This document shows positions 1-7,866 of a stretch of DNA of 62,064 nucleotides, in pieces. Positions within the stretch are counted from its first letter, which is position 1, and the number at the start of each line of letters is the position of its first letter. The stretch is taken from the IMG/VR virus record IMGVR_UViG_3300030060_002483, positions 1-62,064 of that record, one strand, 5' to 3'. The notes under the pieces are model-generated. The model saw only the letters and a program-made list of their open reading frames with translations, was not told the DNA's origin and made no database searches. Source of the DNA: a virus. The position numbers and the translations under genes are program-made.

Positions 1-77
1 CAGGTGCAAATAACACAGCTATAGGTACTAATGCTTTAGATGATAATACAACAGCAAGTAATAACACAGCAGTTGGT
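1..77 (+). repeat. 77-bp exact match to 59933-60009
   Basis: The first 77 bases are identical to 59933-60009 and the identity stops at base 78 (c here, a at 60010). The match keeps the fibre reading frame. A length of exactly 77 equals a common assembler k-mer size, which suggests a contig end at a graph branch. The alternative is a real duplication inside the fibre gene. Confidence 0.9.
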
Positions 78-941
78 CATGGTTGCATGAGTGCTACTAC
101 GACAGGTGACCAAAATGTAGCTGTGGGTGTAGGTGCACTAGGAAATAACACAACAGGAACTATTAACGTAGCTATGGGTTTTGCAGCGTTAAATGACAAT
201 ACAACAGCTAGTAATAATACTGCTATAGGTAATCAAGCTTTAGCTGTAAACACTACAGGTACAAGGAATACTGTTTTAGGCTCATCAGCAGGTGCAGCTA
301 CAACTACAGGAGATGACAATACTTTTGTCGGTTATTTATCTGGAGGTGTAGGCACAGTAACAGGTGATAATAATACTACTTTAGGTTCATCTGCTGGTAA
401 GAATTTATCAAGTGGTGGCAACAATCTCTTATTAGGACATGATGCAGGACTTTCAGGAAGTCCAGGTGGACCTATAGATACTGAATCAAATGAAATTGTT
501 TTAGGTGATGAAAATATTTCAGCTGCACATATACAGGTAAGCTTTACAGTAGCATCTGATAAAAGAGATAAAACAGATGTAGAGCCTATAAAAATGGGTT
601 TAGACTTTGTTAATAAATTAGAGCCTGTAACATATAAATGGGATAAAAGAAGTTTATATGTAGAAAAAGGTGCAGATTTTAATGACGTAGTACCAGATGG
701 TTCACATAAAGAAGATTGGTTAGATGTAGGATTTCTTGCTCAAGATGTTGAAAAGCTTGAATCAGAATATGGCTATAATATAGCTGATAAAACTAATTTA
801 ACTACAAATGTTTCTGAAAATGGTCAACAGTATGGATTGACCTATTCTAAATTTGTACCTATGCTTGTAAAAGCAGTACAAGAACTGTCTACCCAGGTAG
901 ATGAATTAAAAGCCGAAATACAAACCTTAAAGGAGGATTAA
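1..941 (+). CDS. Tail fibre C-terminal part with S74 chaperone domain (5' partial)
   Basis: The reading frame is open from base 3, so this is the 3' part of a longer gene and not a gene starting at the ATG at 87. The first ~170 residues are YadA-head-like units of about 17 residues of the type NTAxGxxAL-x(3)-NTTGA. The last ~130 residues form a peptidase S74 intramolecular chaperone domain, in which the Ser of the SDKRDK motif is encoded at 555-557. A coiled coil ends the protein. In this family the domain trimerises the fibre and then cleaves itself off. The final ~27 residues are nearly identical to those of the fibre ending at 61092, but the S74 body differs strongly. Bases 1-77 equal 59933-60009 in frame, so this is probably an alternative tip of that fibre, giving about 1,550 residues when joined. 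Confidence 0.85.
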   Translation, partial: GANNTAIGTNALDDNTTASNNTAVGHGCMSATTTGDQNVAVGVGALGNNTTGTINVAMGFAALNDNTTASNNTAIGNQALAVNTTGTRNTVLGSSAGAATTTGDDNTFVGYLSGGVGTVTGDNNTTLGSSAGKNLSSGGNNLLLGHDAGLSGSPGGPIDTESNEIVLGDENISAAHIQVSFTVASDKRDKTDVEPIKMGLDFVNKLEPVTYKWDKRSLYVEKGADFNDVVPDGSHKEDWLDVGFLAQDVEKLESEYGYNIADKTNLTTNVSENGQQYGLTYSKFVPMLVKAVQELSTQVDELKAEIQTLKED

Positions 942-942
942 T

Positions 943-1224
943 ATGGCAACAGTAACAGAAGTATTAGATGCAGCATTACATAGCGTTGCGTTAATCGACA
1001 GTATAGATGCAGATGCATCAAGCGTAACAGTATGTGAGGGACTATCGCAGTCTGAAATAAACGAGTTGGTACAAAGAAACGTAGATCATTTAGAGATCAT
1101 TTTATTGTATGAACCAGTTGATAGTGATGATGACACACCTAACGTCAAAGGTTCATCAAGTAGTAAAAAAACTAATTGCACTAATGCAATTACTAAAGGA
1201 AAAGCATATATTGCTGCAAACTGA
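943..1224 (+). CDS. Small conserved phage protein downstream of fibre, copy 1
   Basis: A 93-residue soluble, acidic protein of unknown function. It starts one base after the fibre stop, with an AGGAGG-type ribosome binding site inside the fibre C-terminus. It differs from the protein at 61094-61375 at only about seven positions, so the two are alleles or very recent paralogues. The C-terminus has a Ser- and Lys-rich stretch followed by KGKAYIAAN. The placement suggests a fibre-associated or accessory role, but no domain is recognised. Confidence 0.85.
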   Translation: MATVTEVLDAALHSVALIDSIDADASSVTVCEGLSQSEINELVQRNVDHLEIILLYEPVDSDDDTPNVKGSSSSKKTNCTNAITKGKAYIAAN

Positions 1225-1232
1225 GGAAAATT

Positions 1233-1484
1233 ATGACGACTAAAAACGACACACCCAAAATAACCATAGGCGAAAAAGAGCTTGATTATACTGAGCTAAG
1301 TGATACTAGTAAATATTACCACAGCCAACTATTAGATCTAATAGATAAAAGAAATAAACTACAGTTTCAAATAGATCAAATTAATATGAGTATAAACGGT
1401 TTTGACAAACTTTTTGTAGATTCAACATCAGAAACTGTTGAAGAAAAAATCAATGAGGACGAAAAAGATGAACTGGATAACTAA
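1233..1484 (+). CDS. Small coiled-coil protein
   Basis: An 83-residue hydrophilic, acidic protein with a central heptad-like coiled coil (LLDLIDKRNKLQFQIDQI). The 66-residue protein at 61432-61632 has the same layout and a similar core (CKSQIEDLENKESQLSFQLDQV), so both belong to one family placed downstream of the 93-residue gene. Its function is unknown; it may act in assembly or as an accessory factor. Confidence 0.75.
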   Translation: MTTKNDTPKITIGEKELDYTELSDTSKYYHSQLLDLIDKRNKLQFQIDQINMSINGFDKLFVDSTSETVEEKINEDEKDELDN

Positions 1485-1632
1485 AGTATTAGGTAAAGTG
1501 GGTATTATAGAAACTAAAGAAGTGCGTGCTAGGGATACCAAAGGTAGGTACGTAGCAGATGACCCCACAACAGTTAAAAACGAAGCTTACAAAACAGTTA
1601 GAGTAAAACGTAGTAAGAATAAGAAAAGTTAA
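1468..1632 (+). CDS. Small basic protein
   Basis: The start is set at the ATG at 1468, preceded by GAGGA at 1455-1459, rather than a longer frame from 1438. The product is 54 residues and begins MNWITKVLGKVG. It has an amphipathic N-terminus and a very basic tail rich in Lys and Arg. It overlaps the end of the previous gene by 17 bases. Small proteins of this look are common in marine phage genomes, but I cannot name a function. Confidence 0.65.
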   Translation: MNWITKVLGKVGIIETKEVRARDTKGRYVADDPTTVKNEAYKTVRVKRSKNKKS

Positions 1633-1634
1633 AA

Positions 1635-1985
1635 ATGGACTCTGCTGTAGCTCTCATTACAGAGTTAGGCTTCCCTATCGCAGCAGCACTGGGGTTAGGT
1701 ATTTTCGTTTGGAAACTAATCAATAGAATTATTGACGGTATGGAAACTAAACTAGACACGGTTGACGATAAAGTAAATACTTCAATAACAGCTATGGAAG
1801 AAAGATTAGGTACTAAACTTGATAGCCAACACGGTATTTTAGTTGCTCTAATAGATAGAATACGTAGTTTAGATAATGAGATTATTAGACAAGACACGTT
1901 AATAAAAACTATACTAGGAGTACCACAATTAATTGATAGCAATAAGATTGCTAAGGCGGATAGAGATGACCAAAGGAAAGATTAA
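1635..1985 (+). CDS. Membrane-anchored coiled-coil protein
   Basis: 116 residues. Residues ~8-29 form one hydrophobic membrane segment (LITELGFPIAAALGLGIFVW), followed by a long coiled coil with several M/L heptads. The topology suits a holin-like or membrane-tethered accessory protein, and similar proteins sit near lysis genes in marine phages as I recall them. It directly precedes the csgF-like gene, which overlaps its end by 20 bases. Its function is not proven. Confidence 0.7.
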   Translation: MDSAVALITELGFPIAAALGLGIFVWKLINRIIDGMETKLDTVDDKVNTSITAMEERLGTKLDSQHGILVALIDRIRSLDNEIIRQDTLIKTILGVPQLIDSNKIAKADRDDQRKD

Positions 1986-2451
1986 GTTACCACTGCATTA
2001 TAAAATAATCATAGCTTGGGCTATAGTTTTATTAGTAGGTATTGTTAGCGTAAACATAAAAGCAGATACTATAACCTTTAAGTTCAAAAACCCTTCATTT
2101 AGTGGAGTAGGAACTTCTAGTCATTACCTTACGATAGAAAATCAAGAATTTAACCGTAAAATGACTATAAAAGAAGAGATCAAAGCTTTACAGGAACAGA
2201 TAGAAAGAGATAAAGAAAACACAACTCTAGCTCGTTTTATTAGGAACCTTGAGAGCCGTATCTATGCACAGCTAAGTAGACAACTAGTGGAAAATTTATT
2301 CGGTGAAACACCTAGTGATAAAGGTACGTTAACTTTAGAGGGTAACACTATAGACTATAGTATTGAAGACGGAATAATAACTTTAACTATTACAGACCCA
2401 GATGGAAATGTCACCACGATACAGTTGCCTGTTGGCAATTTTACTTTCTAG
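1966..2451 (+). CDS. csgF: CsgF-like curli assembly factor
   Basis: 161 residues from the ATG at 1966; the longer frame from 1933 adds only a basic leader. Residues ~9-29 form a signal segment ending in KA, and the predicted mature protein begins DTITFKFKNPSFSG. This lines up with the mature start of E. coli CsgF (GTMTFQFRNPNFGG). The C-terminus (GNTIDYSIEDG, then DGNVTTIQLP) matches the conserved CsgF tail. In curli systems CsgF is exported through CsgG and caps the channel at the cell surface, where it couples curlin nucleation. The next gene encodes a CsgG-like protein and overlaps by 50 bases, which supports the call. A mid-region coiled coil (residues ~55-75) replaces part of the enterobacterial middle segment. 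Confidence 0.85.
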   Translation: MTKGKIKLPLHYKIIIAWAIVLLVGIVSVNIKADTITFKFKNPSFSGVGTSSHYLTIENQEFNRKMTIKEEIKALQEQIERDKENTTLARFIRNLESRIYAQLSRQLVENLFGETPSDKGTLTLEGNTIDYSIEDGIITLTITDPDGNVTTIQLPVGNFTF

Positions 2452-3283
2452 TTGCAGTATAGCACCTGTATTTAAAGAGTTAGAACAAAAAGGAGAATGC
2501 GTAAAATATAAAACTGTGTTAGATGGAACAGTTTATAGAAAATGCGTTGAAAGAGAACCTTATTTAAAAGGTTTGCCTAAAATTCTTGAGCTGCAATCAA
2601 AAGAATTATTAAATATAGAACCGCCTAAAAAACCTATTATAGTAGCTGTTTATCCTAACGCTTTTACAGATCAAACTGGTCAACGTAAAAGTAATAGTGA
2701 GTTTGCTTTATTCAGCACAGCTATAACTCAAGCACCTAGTCATTTATTAATACGTGCTTTAAAACAAACTGCTAACGGTGAGTTTTTTAGAGTGGCTGAA
2801 AGAGTAGGTTTAGATAACTTAACTAAAGAAAGACAGTTAATACGTTCAGCTAGAGAAAACGAAGATAATTCAAGCCCTTTACTACCTCTTTTATTTGCTG
2901 GTGTTTTAATGGAAGGTGCTATAGTAGGGTATGACACTAATGTAAAAAGTGGAGGTATAGGAGCTAGATATTTAGGGATAGGCACTAGTAAACAATACAG
3001 AGTAGATAGTGTTACCCTTTCATTACGTATGGTCTCAGTAGTAACAGGTGAAGTATTAATAGATGTTTTAGTAAATAAACAGATATATAGTTACGGTCAA
3101 TCACAAGATGTTTTTAGGTTTATAGAAGCTGGTACAGAATTAGTAGAGCTTGAGGGCGGTAATACTGAAAATGAATCAGTTACTATAGCTTTACAACGAG
3201 CTATAGAGTCAGCAGTTGTAGAGATTATAAAAATAGGTTATGATAAAGGATATTGGGAGCAAAAATATGAAGAAACTAATTAG
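2402..3283 (+). CDS. csgG: CsgG-like outer-membrane curli secretion lipoprotein
   Basis: 293 residues, close to the family length of about 277. The N-terminus is a lipoprotein signal with lipobox LSSC (Cys at ~18). Strong CsgG motifs follow: VGLDNLTKERQLIRSARE, VKSGGIGARYLGIG and the C-terminal AIESAVVEIIKIGYDKGYW. CsgG forms a nonameric outer-membrane channel that exports curlin subunits. Around the pore constriction, the Phe of the FSTA motif is kept but the Tyr of the E. coli constriction seems absent by eye. A second ATG lies at 2408. The neighbours are a CsgF-like gene upstream and a secreted curlin-like repeat gene downstream. No CsgE or CsgB homologue was seen in the window. Confidence 0.92.
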   Translation: MEMSPRYSCLLAILLSSCSIAPVFKELEQKGECVKYKTVLDGTVYRKCVEREPYLKGLPKILELQSKELLNIEPPKKPIIVAVYPNAFTDQTGQRKSNSEFALFSTAITQAPSHLLIRALKQTANGEFFRVAERVGLDNLTKERQLIRSARENEDNSSPLLPLLFAGVLMEGAIVGYDTNVKSGGIGARYLGIGTSKQYRVDSVTLSLRMVSVVTGEVLIDVLVNKQIYSYGQSQDVFRFIEAGTELVELEGGNTENESVTIALQRAIESAVVEIIKIGYDKGYWEQKYEETN

Positions 3284-3971
3284 TCTTTTACTCACAACAA
3301 CATTCGTATTTGCTGCGGATAATGAGATTTATGTTGACCAAAGCGGTGCAACAGCTAATATTGATTTAGAGCAACTAGGCTCTGGTAATATTATAGGCGG
3401 TTTAAACTCAGCTGCTGGTAGTTTAACAGCGTTAGATTTAGACGGATCAACTTTGACTTTAGACATAAATCAAATAGGTAACACTAATAAATTCTTAGGT
3501 GATATCTTAGGTGATACTATTACTGGTTTTTTTGAGTTTGATGGAGATAGTAATACTTTTACTATACAAGGTGACCCAACAGATACTTACGGTATAGATA
3601 GTTCAAACTATAACGTAAACGTTAGTGGTTCATCAAACACCTTTACACTCGACCACGGTACATCAGCATTAGCAGCAACACTAGACCTTGATTGGATAGT
3701 GCAAGGAGACGGTAACACTTTTGATTTTGATATAAATTATGACGGTGCTACTAATTACGTAGATGTTGACGGTGATAGCAACACGGTTAATTTCACAGGC
3801 TCAGGGTATGCTGGAGGTTATTTCTACCTTGATCAAACAGGTAATAGCAGAACATTTGATATTACACAATCGAGTACACTAGATAATGACTGGCTTAAAA
3901 TCATTTCTAATGGCAACAGTGGTACTGTGTGCGTTATACAAAACGACCAAGGCACAAGCACAAGTTGTTAA
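3267..3971 (+). CDS. Secreted curlin-like repeat protein
   Basis: 234 residues from the ATG at 3267, which has GGGAG at 3255-3259; the frame from 3240 would bury the signal peptide. Residues 1-17 (MKKLISLLLTTTFVFAA) form a Sec signal peptide. The body is a string of loosely repeated strands of the type xDxxGxSNTFxIxQ, for example DGDSNTFTIQG, SGSSNTFTLDHG and QGDGNTFDF. These resemble the Gln/Asn/Gly ladder of curlin CsgA repeats. Two Cys near the C-terminus could form a disulphide. The position directly after csgG suggests it is the substrate exported by the CsgG-like channel. The identity as an amyloid subunit is inferred from repeats and context only. Confidence 0.7.
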   Translation: MKKLISLLLTTTFVFAADNEIYVDQSGATANIDLEQLGSGNIIGGLNSAAGSLTALDLDGSTLTLDINQIGNTNKFLGDILGDTITGFFEFDGDSNTFTIQGDPTDTYGIDSSNYNVNVSGSSNTFTLDHGTSALAATLDLDWIVQGDGNTFDFDINYDGATNYVDVDGDSNTVNFTGSGYAGGYFYLDQTGNSRTFDITQSSTLDNDWLKIISNGNSGTVCVIQNDQGTSTSC

Positions 3972-4998
3972 TATAGGAGATATATCCGAGCTTTCAGGTT
4001 ACGCTGAAGTATTAAGAGATAAACCGTACGAAGCTGAACTAGAGTTTGCTATACGTAGCAACGATCAAGCTGTAACTAAAAACGGTAGGTTAGGTATACA
4101 GTTTTTAGACGACTCAGTAGTACGTTTAACAGAACACTCAAAACTACTTATCAATGAGTATGTTTACGACCCTGACCCTAGTAAAGCTAAAATGTCACTT
4201 AATTTTGCTTTAGGTACAGCTAGGTTTATAACGGGTAATTTAAACCGTATAGATAAACAAAACATAAAACTCACAACACCGACAGCAAACATAGCCATAC
4301 GTGGAACAGATTTTACAGCTACTGTTGATGAGTTAGGCAGGAGTTTGATAATACTTCTGCCAGACTCAATGGGTCTTTCAAGTGGTGAGATAGAGGTGGT
4401 AACTGCTATGGGTAGTGTTATATTAAATAAACCTTATGAAGCTACTACAGTTAGTGTCTTTGAATCAGTTCCTAGTAAACCTGTTATACTTGATCTTACC
4501 TTAGATATTATTGATAACATGTTGATAGTGAGTCCGCCTAAAGAAGAAATACTCGTTGAAGAAGAAACTAGTACTACTAAAACAGTAAGTTTACTAGACT
4601 TCAATGATTTAGATATAGATTATTTAGCTGAAGATTTTTTAAATACAGATGAACTTGAGTTTACTGAGCTCGATATAAATTACTTAGATGTAAACTTTCT
4701 AGAAGATTTACTAGATATCATAGATGCTTTAGCTATAGATGAAGAAGAGGATCAACTAGCTTTAGCAACTGGTGTTAATATTAGCGGTACGTTAATAGGT
4801 CAAGACCCCGATACACAAATAACTACTTTAGTTACTGGTCAAGTTATTAGTTTACGTCGTGCGGTAAGTGAGTCTGTACGTTTAGATTTAAACAGCGGTA
4901 ATAGTTACACGGTTATATTAATACAAGACGGTGTATCAAACGTAGTTAAAATAAACGGTGGTGGTGATTCAATAATAACTATTAAACAAAGCGGTTGA
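3886..4998 (+). CDS. Secreted FecR-domain protein
   Basis: 370 residues. Residues ~1-25 form a signal peptide (core FLMATVVLCALY, probable cleavage after AQA); an internal ATG at 3910 is an alternative start. Residues ~30-175 match a FecR domain: RSNDQAVTKNGRLGIQFLDDS, then SLNFALGTARFITGN, and TTPTANIAIRGTDF, the conserved TPtaxxxiRGTxF core. The C-terminal half is acidic and rich in repeated LDxxxLxxDFL segments. Gene starts overlap the curlin-like gene by 86 bases, and the stop overlaps the cyclase start (TGATG). FecR-domain proteins adjoin CHASE2 cyclases in many bacteria. No FecA, FecI or other partner is present. A role as periplasmic partner of the cyclase is inferred. Confidence 0.85.
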   Translation: MTGLKSFLMATVVLCALYKTTKAQAQVVNIGDISELSGYAEVLRDKPYEAELEFAIRSNDQAVTKNGRLGIQFLDDSVVRLTEHSKLLINEYVYDPDPSKAKMSLNFALGTARFITGNLNRIDKQNIKLTTPTANIAIRGTDFTATVDELGRSLIILLPDSMGLSSGEIEVVTAMGSVILNKPYEATTVSVFESVPSKPVILDLTLDIIDNMLIVSPPKEEILVEEETSTTKTVSLLDFNDLDIDYLAEDFLNTDELEFTELDINYLDVNFLEDLLDIIDALAIDEEEDQLALATGVNISGTLIGQDPDTQITTLVTGQVISLRRAVSESVRLDLNSGNSYTVILIQDGVSNVVKINGGGDSIITIKQSG

Positions 4999-6737
4999 TG
5001 AAAAAACTTATAATACCTATAGTTTTATTTTTATGTTTACCTTTAATATTTAAAAGTACTCCTACAGAAATAATAAAACTAAGAACTTTTGACACATTAG
5101 TAGAAAAACAAGAACCCTCTGGTTTTTTTACTATACTCAATATAACTGAAGAAGATGTAGCTAGTGAGGGTGGTTACCCTTTACCTAGACAAAGACTAGC
5201 TGAAATACACATAGAGCTTTTACAAAAAGGTGCTTTAGGTGTAGGTTGGGTACTATCTTTTCCACAACCAGACAGGTTAGGCGGAGATAAAGCATTCGCT
5301 GAAGCGTTGAGTTATGGCGGTTCAGTTATAGCAATGTTTGAAAATGAGAACGGAGTTTACCCACCTACTACAGGCACAGTCATTATGGGGGAAAACGCAG
5401 GAGGTATAGAGACTGTAGGAGTTATACCTAATATAGATATTCTAACTTCAACTTCTTTTCAAGGTGTGGCTACGGCACGTACGGAAGTAGATCAGTTAGT
5501 AAGACGTATGCCTTTATTACTAAAAACACCTGATGGCTACGTTTCTGCGTATGGCACAGAAGTTATGAAAGTGTTGGCAGGTAATCAAACATATATTATA
5601 AAAACTAATGAGTTAGGTATTGAAGAAATAATAGTACAAGGTCTTGATCCAGTAAAAACAGACAGTTTAGGTCGTAAGTGGATAAGTTGGGTAGACACAC
5701 CACAAACCACACTTAGTGAGATGGATGTTGAAAATAAATATGTTTTTGTAGGTGTTACAGCTAGTGGCGTGATGCCACAAGTTGCTACTCCAGTGGGTTT
5801 ATTAGAACCACATAAAATACAAACAGCTTTAGCTGAGTCAATATTAATTAAAAACTCACCATATATACCTGATTGGTCATTAACTTTAGAGTTAGTGATA
5901 CTAATAATTAGTGTTGTGTTAGTTTGGTTTTTAATAATTTTATTAGGTATAACGTGGGGTGTTTCCTTAGGAGTCCTTACAGCGTCAGCTACGTCATTAG
6001 GGGGATATTACTTAATAAGTAAGGGTTTATTAATAGACGTCACTTGGAGCCTTATAAGTCAATTTATCACTGGCTCAATAGCTTTTTACCTACGTTTTAG
6101 AGAACAGTATAAATTAAGACAATTAATTAAAAAACAGTTTGAGCATTACCTCGATCCACGACAAGTAAAACAACTACAAAAGAATCCTGAACTATTAAAA
6201 CTAGGCGGTGAAAAAAGATACTGTACTTTTTTATTCACTGATGTGCGTGGGTTTACCGCTTTATCTGAAATATTAGAACCAGAAGAAGTTACTCATATTA
6301 TGAACAGAGCTTTGACTATACAATCAAACGCAGTAAAAGAATATGGCGGTATGGTAGACAAGTATATAGGTGACGCTATGATGGCTATCTTTAACGCTCC
6401 TATAGACCTGCCAGACCATGAGAATAGAGCCATACAAACAGCGTTGAAAATACAGGAAGATATGCAAAAAGCCAATTTAGGTATAGAAATAGGTATAGGC
6501 ATAAACTCTGGAGAAGCGATAATAGGTAATATGGGTAGTGATTCACGGTTTGATTATTCTGCTATAGGCGACGCTGTAAATACTGCAGCTCGTTTAGAAA
6601 GTGCAACTAAAGAAGCTGGAGTAAATTTAATAATAGGTCATAATACTAAAAAAAGTTCAAAATATAAGTTAAAATTGTTAAAGCCTATAAAAGTTAAAGG
6701 CAAAAGACATAAACTAAGTATATATACATATGGCTAG
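4998..6737 (+). CDS. CHASE2-domain class III adenylate cyclase
   Basis: 579 residues from the ATG at 4998. It has an N-terminal membrane segment (~4-20), a periplasmic CHASE2 domain (~25-290), three clustered membrane segments (~295-365) and a C-terminal class III nucleotide cyclase domain (~395-579). The catalytic set looks complete. Metal-binding Asp415 lies in FTDVRGFTALSE and Asp459 in KYIGDAMMAIF. Lys455 is the purine-specifying Lys. Asn528 and Arg532 are the transition-state pair in GDAVNTAARLES. The partner position that is Asp or Thr in adenylate cyclases is Ser521. The expected product is cAMP made in the host cytoplasm in response to an unknown periplasmic signal. It is coupled to the FecR gene by TGATG. 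A full-length sensory cyclase of this type is unusual for a phage. Confidence 0.93.
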   Translation: MKKLIIPIVLFLCLPLIFKSTPTEIIKLRTFDTLVEKQEPSGFFTILNITEEDVASEGGYPLPRQRLAEIHIELLQKGALGVGWVLSFPQPDRLGGDKAFAEALSYGGSVIAMFENENGVYPPTTGTVIMGENAGGIETVGVIPNIDILTSTSFQGVATARTEVDQLVRRMPLLLKTPDGYVSAYGTEVMKVLAGNQTYIIKTNELGIEEIIVQGLDPVKTDSLGRKWISWVDTPQTTLSEMDVENKYVFVGVTASGVMPQVATPVGLLEPHKIQTALAESILIKNSPYIPDWSLTLELVILIISVVLVWFLIILLGITWGVSLGVLTASATSLGGYYLISKGLLIDVTWSLISQFITGSIAFYLRFREQYKLRQLIKKQFEHYLDPRQVKQLQKNPELLKLGGEKRYCTFLFTDVRGFTALSEILEPEEVTHIMNRALTIQSNAVKEYGGMVDKYIGDAMMAIFNAPIDLPDHENRAIQTALKIQEDMQKANLGIEIGIGINSGEAIIGNMGSDSRFDYSAIGDAVNTAARLESATKEAGVNLIIGHNTKKSSKYKLKLLKPIKVKGKRHKLSIYTYG

Positions 6738-6945
6738 TAAAAGATTAACAGTACAAGATGTAGCTAAAGATTTAGCAGTTTCTAAAAAAGAAAACGCTGA
6801 ACGCTGGAAAACAGCTTTTAATGAGTTTAGTGAAATCAAACAAGAAATAACTTCTATAAATAACACCATACGCATGGCAACTTTTGGCGTGTTTAGTTTT
6901 ATAGGTGCTTTATCTATAGCAGTTTTAACTACGGTGGTAATATGA
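6730..6945 (+). CDS. Small C-terminally anchored membrane protein
   Basis: 71 residues. The N-terminal ~45 residues are charged and helical, and residues ~50-70 (FGVFSFIGALSIAVLTTVVI) form one membrane segment at the C-terminus. It overlaps both the cyclase stop and the start of the next gene (ATGA), so it is translated with them. It could be a small holin or antiholin partner, or an accessory of the cyclase. No family is recognised. Confidence 0.75.
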   Translation: MASKRLTVQDVAKDLAVSKKENAERWKTAFNEFSEIKQEITSINNTIRMATFGVFSFIGALSIAVLTTVVI

Positions 6946-7421
6946 AAAATTTATTAAAAAGTGTTGTAGGAGCAGTAGCACCTACTTTAGGTACAGCTTT
7001 AGGTGGACCGATGGGCGGTATGGCTGGTAATATGATATCTGAGGTTTTAGGTTGTGCTAATAACCCTAAAGCTATAGAAACTGCTATACAAAACGCTACA
7101 CCAGAACAAATGATGGAGCTTAAAAAAGTAGAAAAAGACTTTGAACTTAAAATGAAAGAGCTTGAAGTTGACGTATTTAAACTAGAAACACAAGATAAAC
7201 AACACGCTAGAGGGTTATTCAGTAAAGATTGGACTGCTCGTATTATAGGTTTAGTAACTATAGGTGGGTTTTTAGGTTACATATTTTTAGTAACCTTACA
7301 ACCACCAGAACAAAATAGCGAAGCTCTTATAAATCTAGTATTAGGATATTTAGGAGGGTTAGCGAGTGCCATTATTTCATTCTATTTTGGAGCGTCTCAC
7401 TCAAACGATAAAGGGGAGTAA
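6942..7421 (+). CDS. Probable holin (membrane protein before endolysin)
   Basis: 159 residues. A Gly-rich hydrophobic N-terminus (~5-38) is followed by a charged helix (~50-85) and two membrane segments (~98-116 and ~128-148). The basic segment GLFSKDWTARIIG precedes the first of these, as in the 3TM holin family linked to gene transfer agents. It lies immediately upstream of a signal-less endolysin, so a holin role is likely: it would permeabilise the inner membrane at lysis. The family call is by eye. Confidence 0.65.
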   Translation: MKNLLKSVVGAVAPTLGTALGGPMGGMAGNMISEVLGCANNPKAIETAIQNATPEQMMELKKVEKDFELKMKELEVDVFKLETQDKQHARGLFSKDWTARIIGLVTIGGFLGYIFLVTLQPPEQNSEALINLVLGYLGGLASAIISFYFGASHSNDKGE

Positions 7422-7422
7422 A

Positions 7423-7866
7423 ATGAACACATCATTAGAAGGATTATCATTAATTAAAAAATTTGAAGGCTGTGAGCTTGAAGCGTATAAGTGTGCTGCG
7501 GGTGTTTGGACTATAGGGTACGGCTCAACTAAAGGCGTAAAAGAAAACGATAGTATAACACAAGAAGAAGCCGATAATTTATTACTAGAAGAAGTAAAAG
7601 AGTATGAAAAATACGTTGACTGTTACGTTGACACACCTTTAAAACAAAACCAGTTCGATTCATTAGTAGCGTGGACTTTTAACCTTGGTCCTAACGCTTT
7701 AGCTAGTTCTACTATGTTAAAAGTTTTAAACGCAGGTGACTATGAAGGAGTGCCAGCACAAATAAAAAGATGGAACAAAGCTAACGGAAAAGTACTAGAA
7801 GGTTTAGTTAGAAGACGTGAAGCTGAGGCTTTACTGTTTGAAGGCAAAGAGTGGCACGAGGTGTGA
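7423..7866 (+). CDS. Endolysin, GH24 lysozyme family
   Basis: 147 residues from the ATG at 7423, with GGGGAG at 7413-7418; the longer frame from 7366 lies inside the holin gene. It is a T4-lysozyme-type muramidase cutting peptidoglycan glycan strands. Glu15, Cys24 and Thr30 match the E-8aa-D/C-5aa-T catalytic spacing, within KFEGCE and GVWTIGYGST. The C-terminal FNLG, RW and GLVRRR motifs are also typical. There is no signal peptide or signal-anchor, so release by the upstream holin is expected. Confidence 0.92.
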   Translation: MNTSLEGLSLIKKFEGCELEAYKCAAGVWTIGYGSTKGVKENDSITQEEADNLLLEEVKEYEKYVDCYVDTPLKQNQFDSLVAWTFNLGPNALASSTMLKVLNAGDYEGVPAQIKRWNKANGKVLEGLVRRREAEALLFEGKEWHEV

